Positions 1 to 7,584 of a DNA stretch of 17,670 nt are shown one piece after another. Numbering within the stretch: the first letter of the stretch is position 1; the number at the start of each line of letters is the position of its first letter. The notes below the pieces were generated by a model that ran no database searches, was not told the origin of the DNA, and saw only the letters and a program-made list of their open reading frames with translations. The position numbers were made by a program, and so were the translations under genes. Source of the DNA: Spartobacteria bacterium UBA5019 (GTDB taxonomy: Bacteria > Verrucomicrobiota > Verrucomicrobiia > Chthoniobacterales > Terrimicrobiaceae); assembly GCA_002396485.1 (NCBI GenBank), contig DGXZ01000085.1, forward strand, positions 1 through 17,670, given 5' to 3'.

Positions 1-4
1 CAAA

Positions 5-70
5 CAAAGCCCGGACGGGAACTCTCGTTCCCCGAAAAACATAAGACCCACCGACCTTTTGGGGGCTTTG
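5..70. repeat. Nested inverted repeat (outer 8 bp, inner 6 bp)
   Basis: CAAAGCCC at 5-12 is the exact reverse complement of GGGCTTTG at 63-70. Inside this lies a hairpin, GGGAAC (17-22), TCTC loop, GTTCCC (27-32). The function is unknown. It could be a transcript end of a gene left of the window or an element remnant. There is no T-tract directly after the inner hairpin, so a simple intrinsic terminator is not supported. Confidence 0.35.
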
Positions 71-160
71 CTCAACGCTTTTGCACTGGAGCCAGAAGTT
101 CACAGAAATACAATACCGAGGGAGGGATCATCTTCAAACAAAAATCAGCGGTTTTAACCA

Positions 161-298
161 ATGTCAGCGGGGCCGAGCATAAACTTTTTTGATCGTGTTA
201 AGCACGCGTTTGAATCCAGCAAGCGCAAGAATTGGTTCCGCATTTTGACGCAATGGGTTTTGCGGAGTTACCGCACCGTCATCGCTGAGAGTTGCTGA
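161..298 (+). CDS. Possible small ORF, 45 aa, unrecognised
   Basis: ATG at 161 opens 45 codons ending in TGA at 296-298, with an in-frame TAA just upstream at 155-157, so the ORF cannot extend leftward. The peptide begins MSAGPSINFFDRVKHAFESS and continues as a basic, aromatic-rich sequence (KRKNWFRILTQWVLRSYR). The composition looks protein-like rather than random, but there is no well-placed Shine-Dalgarno site: the nearest purine run, GGAGGG at 121-126, is about 35 nt away. I do not recognise a family. It may be the tail fragment of a decayed gene rather than a functional small protein. Confidence 0.2.
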   Translation: MSAGPSINFFDRVKHAFESSKRKNWFRILTQWVLRSYRTVIAESC

Positions 299-609
299 TG
301 CCGACGAGGACGTCAGCGTTCCGGTCGAGAAGTTTTCTCCGTTGTCTTTGTGTCTCCGTGAGAGGCTTTCGCGGGTTCAACTCTTGGTTTTTGGGAAATG
401 CGTTAGCTCCAGATTTCTTCGGGACTCTGCAATAGTCATCCCGTGCGGCGAGGGCGCTGCTGACGAAGTGCGGGTAGTGTCCGGAATGCGGGACCAAGAG
501 TGCGTCTCGCCGACGAGGAGTATAGCGGTCTTTCTCCCGCCTGCTCGCTGTCCGCTATGCCATCATAAACGTCCTCGAGCGCCATACGCTCGCTCAAGTC
601 TCCGAGTTC
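299..609. other. Gene-less stretch with repeat-like intergenic sequence
   Basis: I see no convincing gene here. The segment around 328-400 (containing TGTCTCCGTGAGAGG) resembles low-information dispersed intergenic sequence seen in environmental bacterial genomes. The short word GCCGACGAGGA occurs twice, at 300-310 and 509-519. ORFs on both strands in this stretch have compositions typical of chance reading frames. Copy number in the genome would tell whether it is a dispersed repeat. Confidence 0.25.
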
Positions 610-1090
610 TCACTCCAAAAAATCCGCTAGGATGGCCTCCCGATTCCGTTTTCCGCTCCCATGAAGTTGGCCGGCTCGGATGCCGAATATCAAATCTAAA
701 AGGCCTCGTCCGACCCACTCCCAGAGCAAAAGCAACCGCTCCAATTCGCTAATGCGTTGTTCGGTGAGATCTCTTGGTAGAAAGAGGAAGCTGGCGAGCA
801 TGCCTGCGTGCAAGTCGTAGAGGTTCTGCGATGCGTAAGTTTGAGATCATGAAAAAAATTCTCCTCCCCCAGCAGATGTCCGACCGGGGTTGGTAGGCTT
901 GCGGTGAAATGATCATCCAATTCCTACACATCATCGAGACAGTCATGAATCGCATTCACCCGCAGAGCCGCTTCCAACCTTGTTTTGAGCAGGAGGAGTT
1001 TGCCTTCACTAAGAATCAAAGAACCTTTCTTCTATGAAGACTCCCAGCACCAAAAGGCCCACCAGAAAAGCCAAGCGATGTGTATTCCCA
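610..1090 (-). pseudogene. Decayed minus-strand gene, helical protein, family unknown
   Basis: Reading the minus strand from about 1090 down to 610 across three frames gives a plausible helical protein interrupted by lesions. A hydrophobic segment (LAFLVGLLVLGVFIEE, about 1040-1090) is followed, after a frame change near 1015, by EGKLLLLKTRLEAALRVNAI. Then comes an in-frame TAG (plus-strand 924-926), then DDHFTASLPTPVGHLLGEEN. A second frame change near 840-850 leads to NLYDLHAGMLASF, then LTEQRISELERLLLLWEWVG, and a natural-looking end ADFLE-TGA at 610. The run of A/T near 850-860 is a likely frameshift spot. Each piece is amphipathic and protein-like, and the pieces join in order, which argues for one inactivated gene. 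I do not recognise the family. A chance origin is possible because no homologue search could be run. Confidence 0.4.
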
Positions 1091-1200
1091 TATTCTCTAC
1101 ATGCCCTGTTCCGTTTTTTTCTACGGAATCCACACAAGCACGCTCGACCTCTGCAATCCAACCTGCCATTGTCAGACTTTTAGAAATCTCAGGCCTACTG

Positions 1201-1226
1201 AAAACTTAATACTAAAACTTAATACT
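1201..1226. repeat. Perfect 13-bp tandem direct repeat
   Basis: AAAACTTAATACT occurs twice back to back (1201-1213 and 1214-1226), ending 8 nt before the DUF4236-like start and about 100 nt before brxA. AT-rich tandem repeats directly upstream of an operon can be regulator sites. No promoter could be placed with confidence. TTGTCA at 1169-1174 is a possible -35 box but has no good -10 partner at normal spacing. Confidence 0.55.
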
Positions 1227-1234
1227 CTTTTCCC

Positions 1235-1321
1235 ATGGCCTTCTACTACCGCAAATCTGTTAATCTCGGCCCGTTCCGGGGAGAAGTGCTTGGGAATTAT
1301 GAGGCGGAAAAAGATAAATAG
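1235..1321 (+). pseudogene. DUF4236-type N-terminal stub (28 codons)
   Basis: ATG at 1235 encodes MAFYYRKSVNLGPFR and then diverges (GEVLGNYEAEKDK) to a TAG at 1319-1321. From memory, the first 15 residues match the characteristic start of DUF4236 proteins, which continue with a Leu/Val-Asn-Leu-Ser-Lys-Ser-Gly motif. That continuation is absent, so the family match stops abruptly at about nt 1279. The stub ends 5 nt before the brxA start, so it could now act as a leader peptide or only mark a recombination junction. No Shine-Dalgarno sequence precedes it. Confidence 0.5.
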
Positions 1322-1326
1322 TTTAA

Positions 1327-1923
1327 ATGCCGGATTTCATCTATAGCGCTGACATCACTGCGGGGTCGTTGAAGCTCCGGGAGAGTCGCTTGATTGCGGG
1401 TTTGCTTCTGGACTCTGTGTCGGACGATGATTTCAGGAGGGAGATTATTGAGCGGAATGTTTTGCAAGCGCGGAGTCCGGCGACGGCTATACGCCTCGCG
1501 AGGCTTATCAAATCGCGGTTGGTGGGGTTTGATAGCGAGCTGTGGCGGATTGTCCGCGATGGGGAAAAGGCTCTCGCGACACAGGCGCTCCTCGCGGCGG
1601 CGATGAAGCACAGCGCGCTGCTCTGCGATTTTATCGATCTCTGCCTTCGTGATGAGTATCGCCTGCTGCACACGGAGCTTTCCAAGTCGCTCTGGCCCGC
1701 ATTTCTGCTGGGGTGCGCGGCCCGCGACCCTGTGGTTTCAAAGTGGAGCGAATCCACAAGGCGGCGTCTTCGCTCTTCCGTTTTTGATATCCTCGCGCAG
1801 GCTGGTTTTTTGAGCGACACGCGAAAGCGTCATCTACAACATTTCGTTCTTTTGCCAGAGTTGCGTTCCTACCTTGCGGCCCGCAGCGACTACAAACTTC
1901 TCAACTGCCTCCAGCTTCCATGA
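1327..1923 (+). CDS. brxA: BREX protein BrxA (DUF1819)
   Basis: This 198-residue protein matches BrxA/DUF1819 in size, gene position and texture. It is an all-helical protein with the N-terminal pattern SADITAGSLKLRESRLIAGL and a C-terminal LPELRSYLAARSDYKLLNCL. Family members are small helical proteins reported to bind DNA, and they are the first gene of most Type 1 BREX operons. The start is fixed by an in-frame TAA at 1324-1326 immediately before ATG 1327. Only a distant purine stretch (about 1301-1307) could serve as a ribosome site, so initiation may depend on coupling to the short upstream ORF that stops at 1321. The TGA overlaps the brxB start in an ATGA arrangement. The exact role in restriction is unresolved in the family. 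Confidence 0.9.
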   Translation: MPDFIYSADITAGSLKLRESRLIAGLLLDSVSDDDFRREIIERNVLQARSPATAIRLARLIKSRLVGFDSELWRIVRDGEKALATQALLAAAMKHSALLCDFIDLCLRDEYRLLHTELSKSLWPAFLLGCAARDPVVSKWSESTRRRLRSSVFDILAQAGFLSDTRKRHLQHFVLLPELRSYLAARSDYKLLNCLQLP

Positions 1924-2504
1924 TCGAAAAACTCGAAGAGCGACTGAATAAAATTCCATCCCGGATCACATCCAGCGATGTGCTGCGAGGCTCAGGGATT
2001 GGCAACGAGGTGGCCTTTTATATTTTTGATTATCCCCCGGAAGCCGAGGAACGACTGCGCGAATATGTGCCGTTTCTTTTGAACCACCTTGCAAAGACTC
2101 AGCCCACGCTCCGTGTCGCCCACATTAATCTTTTTGAGTTCATGATCCGCAAGCTGGAGGCCCGTGGCTTCCTCGAAAAATCTTTTGAGATGCAGAAAAA
2201 GGATGGCGATGCCTCGCTGATCAAGAAGCTGAAGGGGCAGTTCGAGGGCACCAAGCTTTCCGAATACTTCGTTGAGGAGATCAATCCTGAGGAATTCAAT
2301 CTCGTTCTCATCACAGGCGTTGGAAATGCGTTTCCCATTGTGCGGGCGCACACCTTGCTTTCCGCCCTCCAACCCAAGATGAAAACCACCCCGCTGGTCA
2401 TGTTCTATCCAGGCGTCTATGACGGCCAATACGTTCGTCTCTTTGGCAAGGTCATGAGCGACCTTAAAAATCCCTACTACCGCGCTTTCAAACTCGTTCC
2501 CTGA
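1920..2504 (+). CDS. brxB: BREX protein BrxB (DUF1788)
   Basis: This 194-residue protein fits BrxB/DUF1788 in length and position between brxA and brxC. Recognisable stretches are the N-terminal IFDYPPEAEERLREYVPFLL and the C-terminal half, GVGNAFPIVRAHTLLSALQP followed by TTPLVMFYPGVYDG, which is the conserved core of the family. No enzymatic motif is visible. BrxB is essential for BREX activity in tested systems and is thought to act with BrxC and PglZ, possibly as an assembly factor. The start overlaps the brxA stop (ATGA at 1920-1923), and the stop at 2502-2504 is 2 nt before brxC, indicating coupled translation. Confidence 0.9.
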   Translation: MIEKLEERLNKIPSRITSSDVLRGSGIGNEVAFYIFDYPPEAEERLREYVPFLLNHLAKTQPTLRVAHINLFEFMIRKLEARGFLEKSFEMQKKDGDASLIKKLKGQFEGTKLSEYFVEEINPEEFNLVLITGVGNAFPIVRAHTLLSALQPKMKTTPLVMFYPGVYDGQYVRLFGKVMSDLKNPYYRAFKLVP

Positions 2505-2506
2505 CT

Positions 2507-5500
2507 ATGATGACTCTTCGTGAATTTTTTGACCGTGACATTGGACGGCCCATCAATGGCGTCGTTAAAGCCGACCAGCAGGATGATGCTTCCATGTGGC
2601 AGGAACTCGACGAGTTTGTTGTCACCAGCGAACTCGACAAGCACCTCCACAGTTTTTTTCGCAGCTATCTGGAGGTGGCCGATCACCTCAACAAGCCCGA
2701 GATCGCAAACAAAGTAGGTGTGTGGATTTCCGGTTTCTTTGGCTCGGGAAAATCCCATTATCTCAAAGTGCTCTCCTACCTCATGGGGAATCGCGAGCTT
2801 CGCTACGATGGCCAGACCAAGCGGACGGCTGATTTTTTTGAGACCAAAATAAGCGATCCGCTTTTCTATGCCGATATCAAGCGGGCCGTCGCATTCCCCA
2901 CCGATATCGTCTTGTTCAATATCGAGACCAAGGCCGACCACGCTTCTGGAAGAGATGCGATTCTCGCCGTTTTGCTTCGGATGCTTAACGAGCTTCAGGG
3001 CTACGCTGGCCACCCCCCTCACATCGCCCACATGGAGCGTCATCTCGCCGAGAGGGGCAAGCTCGACGTCTTCAAGAAGGCATTCAAAGAATCCTCCGGC
3101 AAGGAATGGATCGCCGAGCGCGACGCCTTCGACTTCTATCGCGACGATGTGATTCGTGCCCTCTCCAGCGCGCTGGGCCAGTCCGAGGAGGCCGCAACCA
3201 AGTGGTTCGACAATGCTGAGAGCAACTTCTCCCTTACGGTGGAAAATTTCTGCAAATGGGTGAAGGAATACCTCGACTCGAAAGGGCCTGATCACCGTCT
3301 ACTCTTCTTCGCGGATGAGGTGGGAGCCTTCGTCGGGCAGAACTCCCAGCTCATGCTCAATCTGCAGACGATCACGGAGACACTGGGCACGACATGCGGT
3401 GGGCGGGCATGGATCATTGTCACCTCGCAGGAGGATATCGATGCTGTCATCGGCGAAATGAACCAAACACGGGCCAACGACTTTTCCCGCATCACAGCCC
3501 GCTTCAAGACCCGTATGTCGCTCTCCAGCGCGAATGTGGACGAGGTTCTGCGGGCTCGCTTACTGGCCAAGCGCGAGCCTGCCACGAAGCTCCTCAAGAC
3601 CCTCTTTGCGGAAAAAGGAGACACGATTCGGAATCAGCTCACCTTCGGGCAGACCGGCATGACGATGAGGTCCTACAAGGATGCCGAGGACTTCGCGGCG
3701 ACCTATCCCTTCATCCCTTATCAATTCCAGCTTGTTCAGAAAATCTTCGAGGCCATTCGCAAGGTGGGAGCCACGGGAATGCACTTGGCTCGCGGCGAGC
3801 GTTCCTTGCTCGACGCTTTCCAGTCCGCCTCCATACAGATTCAGGACTGCCCTCCCGGCGTGCTTGTCCCGCTTTATCGCTTTTACCCCTCCATCGAGAA
3901 CTTCCTCGATACCTCGGTGAAGCTCACGATCGAGACCGCCGCCCAGAATGCGAGCTTGGAGCCATTCGATATCTCCATTCTCCAAGTCTTGTTCCTCATT
4001 CGCTATGTCGATGAGGTGAAGGGTAGCGTGGATAATCTGGTTGCCCTCTGTCTTGACGAGATCGATGCCGACCGCCTCGCCCTGCGCCGCCGTATCGAGT
4101 CCAGCCTGCTGCGATTGGAAGGCCAGACACTCATCAGCCGCAATGGGGATGACTTTGCCTTTCTCACCAATGAAGAGCGCGACCTCAGTCGCGAAATTAA
4201 AGGCACCGAGCTTGATCCCGGGGCGGAGGCGAAATTTCTCGGCACCTTGATTTTCGACCATGTGCTCAAGGAGCAGCGCAAGCACCGATACTCCGTCAAC
4301 GGAAAGGACTTCACCTTCAACCGCACCTGCGACAAGCACCCGCATGGCAATCGGGTGGAGAATGCCGTGGGCGTCCATCTGGTCACGCCTCTCAACGAGG
4401 ACTACACGCTCTACGATGCCAGCCGCTGCACACTTGAGAGCACAGCCGATGGCGGCCAGCTTCTCATTCGCCTTGCCGACCACAACACCCTGGGGCGCGA
4501 GGCGCGGGCCTACCTCCAGACCGAGCGCTTCATTTCACGCAAGAGCGATGGCTCGCTGAATACTTCGGCGCAACGCATCCTGCGCGATTTTGCCGATGAG
4601 AACCGCCAGCGCCTTCAGCGTTTGGTTGCCTCGATGGGCGATCTCATCACCCACGCTTCGTTTTACGCCGGTGGGCAGGCCATTCAGCCCAAGGCCGCCG
4701 CTCCTGCTTTGGCGCTCAGTGAGGGTCTGGAATATCTCATCCGAAATACCTTCACCAAGATGGGCCATCTCAAGCATCTCCTCAGCGAGCCTCTCAAGGA
4801 AATCCAAGCCGTCCTGCGCACCGACGATATCGGCCAGCAGACGCTCGCCATTCAGACTGAGGAGGGCAACCCTCAGGCCATCCAAGAGCTTCGCGATTAC
4901 TTGCGCCTATGCACCCAGACGAGCAAAGCCATCGTCCTGCATGATCTGGTGGAAGATCGCTTCTCCAGCCGTCCCTATGGGTGGCCATCGCTGGAGACGA
5001 TTCTGCTTGTGGCGCGCCTCACGGTCATCGGCGAAATCAACCTCGTTCGTGCCGGGGCGAAAATCCCGATCGAGCGCGCCTTTGATGAGCTTTCCTCCAC
5101 CGGCAAGTGGAGGCAGATCACGCTGGTTCAGCGCAAGACGACCGATCCCGCCGAGATTCAAAAAGCCCGCAAGCTCGGGCAGGAACTCTTCGGCGACATG
5201 GGACCGGATAACGAGGACCAGCTCGCCGCTCATATCCAGACCAAGCTCAAGGACTGGCTCGGCTCTCTCCAGCAATTCAAGGCCCTTGCGGATACCGGCG
5301 AGTATCCAGGCAAGGATACCATCCACGAAGGCATAACCCACATCCAGCGCCTGCTGGCGGAAAGCGAGAGCTTCAAGTTTCTGGAGCGCTTTATTGCACA
5401 GAAAGACGATCTCCTCGATCTCTCCGACCGCTTCCACGAGCTTTCCCACTTCTACAACAAACAGCGCCCGCTCTGGGACGACCTCCGCAAGAGCATGGAG

Positions 5501-6091
5501 CGCTTTCGGCTTAACCAACTCCAGCTTGAGCGCGATGCCTCAGCCTCCGCCGCTCTCCAACGCATGGAGCAGATTCTGAAGGCTCCAAGTCCCTACAAAA
5601 TGCTGCCCGAAGTCCGGAGCCACATCGACGCCGTGCAGGCGATCAACGAGAGTTTGGTGGCATTGCGACGCTCCGAGGTGCTCACAGCCATCGACCAGAA
5701 GTTCCAGCAAATACAAGTTGAACTCCAGCAGGTCGATTCCGGCTCGTCCTTACCCGAAGATGTTTCACGGCAGTTCGACCAGCTTCGCCTCGTCGCCACC
5801 GCACAGACCAGCCTCGCCCATATCGACCAGGCCGTGAATGAATCCTTCCGCATATTCGAGAGCACAGTCAGCGCCATCGAGGAATACACCCGCACTCCTG
5901 CCACCTATGAGCCGAAGGGCAGAAAGCCCATGGAGAAGCCTGCCGTGAAGCCTCGCCGCGTGATCGAGATTCAGAGGTTTATCCAGAAACCCTTCCTCGA
6001 AAATGAAACCGAGGTGGAGGATTTCCTCTCCAAGCTCCGCACCGAGCTTCATGACGCCATCGCCAAGAACGAACGCATCCAGATTAAATGA
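2507..6091 (+). CDS. brxC: BREX P-loop ATPase BrxC
   Basis: This 1194-residue protein is a large ATPase of the BrxC/PglY family. Walker A is GFFGSGKS at residues 76-83, preceded by the typical KVGVWIS strand. The Walker B candidate is LLFFADE at about residues 265-271. The opening MTLREFFDRDIGRPINGVVK is the family hallmark. The C-terminal third is rich in charged heptad-like helices (about residues 880-1110), suggesting coiled coil. In BREX systems this ATPase is required for phage restriction and probably also for methylation. It likely forms a complex with BrxB and PglZ. Two consecutive ATG codons (2507 and 2510) could each start the protein. Codons are strongly C/G-ending, unlike the next two genes. 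The stop overlaps the following gene (ATGA at 6088-6091). Confidence 0.95.
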   Translation: MMTLREFFDRDIGRPINGVVKADQQDDASMWQELDEFVVTSELDKHLHSFFRSYLEVADHLNKPEIANKVGVWISGFFGSGKSHYLKVLSYLMGNRELRYDGQTKRTADFFETKISDPLFYADIKRAVAFPTDIVLFNIETKADHASGRDAILAVLLRMLNELQGYAGHPPHIAHMERHLAERGKLDVFKKAFKESSGKEWIAERDAFDFYRDDVIRALSSALGQSEEAATKWFDNAESNFSLTVENFCKWVKEYLDSKGPDHRLLFFADEVGAFVGQNSQLMLNLQTITETLGTTCGGRAWIIVTSQEDIDAVIGEMNQTRANDFSRITARFKTRMSLSSANVDEVLRARLLAKREPATKLLKTLFAEKGDTIRNQLTFGQTGMTMRSYKDAEDFAATYPFIPYQFQLVQKIFEAIRKVGATGMHLARGERSLLDAFQSASIQIQDCPPGVLVPLYRFYPSIENFLDTSVKLTIETAAQNASLEPFDISILQVLFLIRYVDEVKGSVDNLVALCLDEIDADRLALRRRIESSLLRLEGQTLISRNGDDFAFLTNEERDLSREIKGTELDPGAEAKFLGTLIFDHVLKEQRKHRYSVNGKDFTFNRTCDKHPHGNRVENAVGVHLVTPLNEDYTLYDASRCTLESTADGGQLLIRLADHNTLGREARAYLQTERFISRKSDGSLNTSAQRILRDFADENRQRLQRLVASMGDLITHASFYAGGQAIQPKAAAPALALSEGLEYLIRNTFTKMGHLKHLLSEPLKEIQAVLRTDDIGQQTLAIQTEEGNPQAIQELRDYLRLCTQTSKAIVLHDLVEDRFSSRPYGWPSLETILLVARLTVIGEINLVRAGAKIPIERAFDELSSTGKWRQITLVQRKTTDPAEIQKARKLGQELFGDMGPDNEDQLAAHIQTKLKDWLGSLQQFKALADTGEYPGKDTIHEGITHIQRLLAESESFKFLERFIAQKDDLLDLSDRFHELSHFYNKQRPLWDDLRKSMERFRLNQLQLERDASASAALQRMEQILKAPSPYKMLPEVRSHIDAVQAINESLVALRRSEVLTAIDQKFQQIQVELQQVDSGSSLPEDVSRQFDQLRLVATAQTSLAHIDQAVNESFRIFESTVSAIEEYTRTPATYEPKGRKPMEKPAVKPRRVIEIQRFIQKPFLENETEVEDFLSKLRTELHDAIAKNERIQIK

Positions 6092-7113
6092 ACATGAATA
6101 AAGATCTCACCACCTCCGATATCGACCGGCAGAATATTCTTAATAACCCTTATGCCATTGCCGAGATAGAAAAGGCCGCTGGAATTCAAAGTATACCCTT
6201 TGAGGGAAAATCAGTTATTCTAAAAGACCAAGTAGCCGCGTTCTTCGATGTTTCCACTCGAACTGTTGATAACTATTTAGAGAAATTCGGGACAGAGCTT
6301 TCCAGAAACGGGTATGAGGTCCTAAAAGGCAAGCGCCTTGCCTCCATTAAGATGTCTATTCGAGAGTCAGTTGGTCACGAAGCAGATTTCGTGACCAAAA
6401 CCACCGTTTTGGGCGTTTTCGATATCCGGGCCTTTTTAAACCTCGCCATGCTGATGACCGAGAGCCACCGGGCAGCACTGGTTCGCCAGTTGATTCTTGA
6501 TATCGTGATCGACACGATTAATGCCCGGACTGGTGGTGGCACAAAATATATCAACCAGCGCGACGAAGACTTTATCCACTCGGCATTTATTGAGGACAAT
6601 TACCGCAAGCAGTTTACAGATGCCCTCAAAGACTGCGTGGCCATGGGCAATTTCAAATATGCGGTTTATACAGACCGCATTTATGTCAGTATTTTTAAAG
6701 AAAAAGCTAAGGAATACCGCAAAATCTTGCGGATGGAAGATAAGGAGGAAGTCCGCGATACCTTCTACTCGGAGATTCTCGATCTCATAGCCTCCTTCGA
6801 GTGCGGATTTGCTGAAGCCCTGAAAGACAAGTTCAATCAGATAGGTCGAAAGCTATATGCCTCTGAAGTTGATGACCTATTTAGGGAATTTGAATCGCAG
6901 CCTCTCTTTAAGCCGCTCCTCGAAAAAGCTCGCAACAAGATGGCCAGTAGAGACCTCGCATTTCGTGACGCTTTGCATCTCCAACTTAAAGAATACATCA
7001 CCCCTCTGGCTCCATCGGAATTTGAAAGATTTATCGGTGAAAAGAGTATGGAGCTTTCCGAGCGCTTGGAGCAAGCAAAAGATGTCATGAAGCGTCTTAA
7101 GGAGAGGGAGTAA
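6088..7113 (+). CDS. RhuM-like HTH protein, putative partner of the Doc toxin
   Basis: This 341-residue protein has an N-terminal helix-turn-helix region (about residues 38-72: FEGKSVILKDQVAAFFDVS, then TRTVDNYLEKFGTEL). This resembles the opening domain of RhuM-family proteins, in which a Phe-Glu-Gly-x-x-Val-x-Leu strand precedes the HTH. A second region, VLGVFDIRAFLNLAMLMTES (about residues 109-128), resembles the helical segment after the HTH in RhuM/antirepressor-type proteins. The rest is charged and helical, with a C-terminal coiled-coil-like tail (LERLEQ/KRLKERE style). RhuM domains often occur fused or adjacent to Fic/Doc domains; here they are separate genes. A natural role is antitoxin or autoregulator of the next gene, but that is inference. 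Local GC is low (24/60 at 6181-6240). It overlaps brxC by 4 nt and the next gene by 1 nt. An alternative start is ATG 6094. Confidence 0.6.
   Translation: MNMNKDLTTSDIDRQNILNNPYAIAEIEKAAGIQSIPFEGKSVILKDQVAAFFDVSTRTVDNYLEKFGTELSRNGYEVLKGKRLASIKMSIRESVGHEADFVTKTTVLGVFDIRAFLNLAMLMTESHRAALVRQLILDIVIDTINARTGGGTKYINQRDEDFIHSAFIEDNYRKQFTDALKDCVAMGNFKYAVYTDRIYVSIFKEKAKEYRKILRMEDKEEVRDTFYSEILDLIASFECGFAEALKDKFNQIGRKLYASEVDDLFREFESQPLFKPLLEKARNKMASRDLAFRDALHLQLKEYITPLAPSEFERFIGEKSMELSERLEQAKDVMKRLKERE
7099..7104 (+). promoter_or_regulatory. Strong ribosome binding site for the Doc-like gene
   Basis: AAGGAG at 7099-7104 lies 8 nt before ATG 7113, inside the last codons of the preceding gene. It supports ATG 7113 as the start of the Fic/Doc gene and indicates efficient independent ribosome entry as well as coupling through the TAATG overlap. 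Confidence 0.6.
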
Positions 7114-7565
7114 TGGGATACCGCTACCTTACTATTCAAAACGCCATAGACACCCACTCCCTCACCGTGCAGAAAAGCGGTGGCGGTTCCCTCGGCTTAT
7201 TGGAAATCGAAAAGCTGGAGGCAGTTTTGGAACACATTCAAAACGACGATTACTACCCGACCTTCGAGGACAAGTTGACGCACCTTTTTTTCTGCGCCTG
7301 CAAGTTCCACTGCTTCCAGGATGGCAATAAGCGCATTGCGATCACCCTTTGCGCCCAGATGTTGCTTTCAAACGGATACCTCTTTTGCTGCGACTACTTC
7401 ATCCGGGACGCTGAAAACATCAGCTACCATGTTGCCGCAGGGAACATCTCAAAAAATCTTCTCTCGCGCTGGATGAAAGCGACCCTTGAGGGCGATCGAG
7501 ACGACGAGTCCCTCAAACTGGAAATCTACCACGCTATTTCAGGCGCGGATACCCAACAAACTTGA
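7113..7565 (+). CDS. Fic/Doc-family protein (Doc-type toxin)
   Basis: This 150-residue protein carries the Fic active-site loop HCFQDGNKR at residues 66-74 (His66, Phe68, Asp70, Gly71, Asn72, Lys73, Arg74). Its size is near that of Doc of phage P1 (about 126 residues). Full AMPylating Fic proteins usually have Gly-Asn-Gly-Arg in this loop, whereas Doc-type proteins have Lys at the Lys73 position, as here. Doc phosphorylates EF-Tu and arrests translation, so a kinase-type toxin is plausible, but the substrate is not shown by sequence. The flanks ACKF and ITLCAQMLLSNGY fit the helices around the Fic loop. It starts within the stop of the RhuM-like gene and ends 19 nt before pglX. Base composition is intermediate. 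The catalytic residues are intact, so it is probably active unless held in check by its neighbour. Confidence 0.8.
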   Translation: MGYRYLTIQNAIDTHSLTVQKSGGGSLGLLEIEKLEAVLEHIQNDDYYPTFEDKLTHLFFCACKFHCFQDGNKRIAITLCAQMLLSNGYLFCCDYFIRDAENISYHVAAGNISKNLLSRWMKATLEGDRDDESLKLEIYHAISGADTQQT

Positions 7566-7584
7566 AATACCAGCCCACTTTCCA

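Noticed and set aside
1169..1199. Candidate sigma-70 promoter (TTGTCA as -35)
   Set aside because: No acceptable -10 box lies 16-18 nt downstream. The best, CCTACT, is at 19-nt spacing and a poor match.
1080..1346. 88-codon plus-strand ORF before brxA
   Set aside because: It is Cys/Pro/Thr-rich with chance-like composition, overlaps the DUF4236 stub in another frame and runs into brxA. No family features are seen.
2477..5518. Several minus-strand ORFs of 200-300 codons opposite brxC
   Set aside because: They are shadows of brxC, with no starts preceded by ribosome sites and no recognisable motifs.
6190..6207. SIPFEG (residues 35-40 of the RhuM-like protein) matches the Fic inhibitory pattern [ST]xxxE[GN]
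   Set aside because: It coincides with the strand before the HTH where RhuM proteins also have Phe-Glu-Gly. It is not in the helix context of known Fic inhibitors, so the match is probably chance.
7486..7584. Upstream in-frame extension of pglX overlapping the Doc gene
   Set aside because: The PglX family starts with the MNTSKLKNYAP pattern at 7585. The extra 33 residues are simply the Doc coding region read in another frame.
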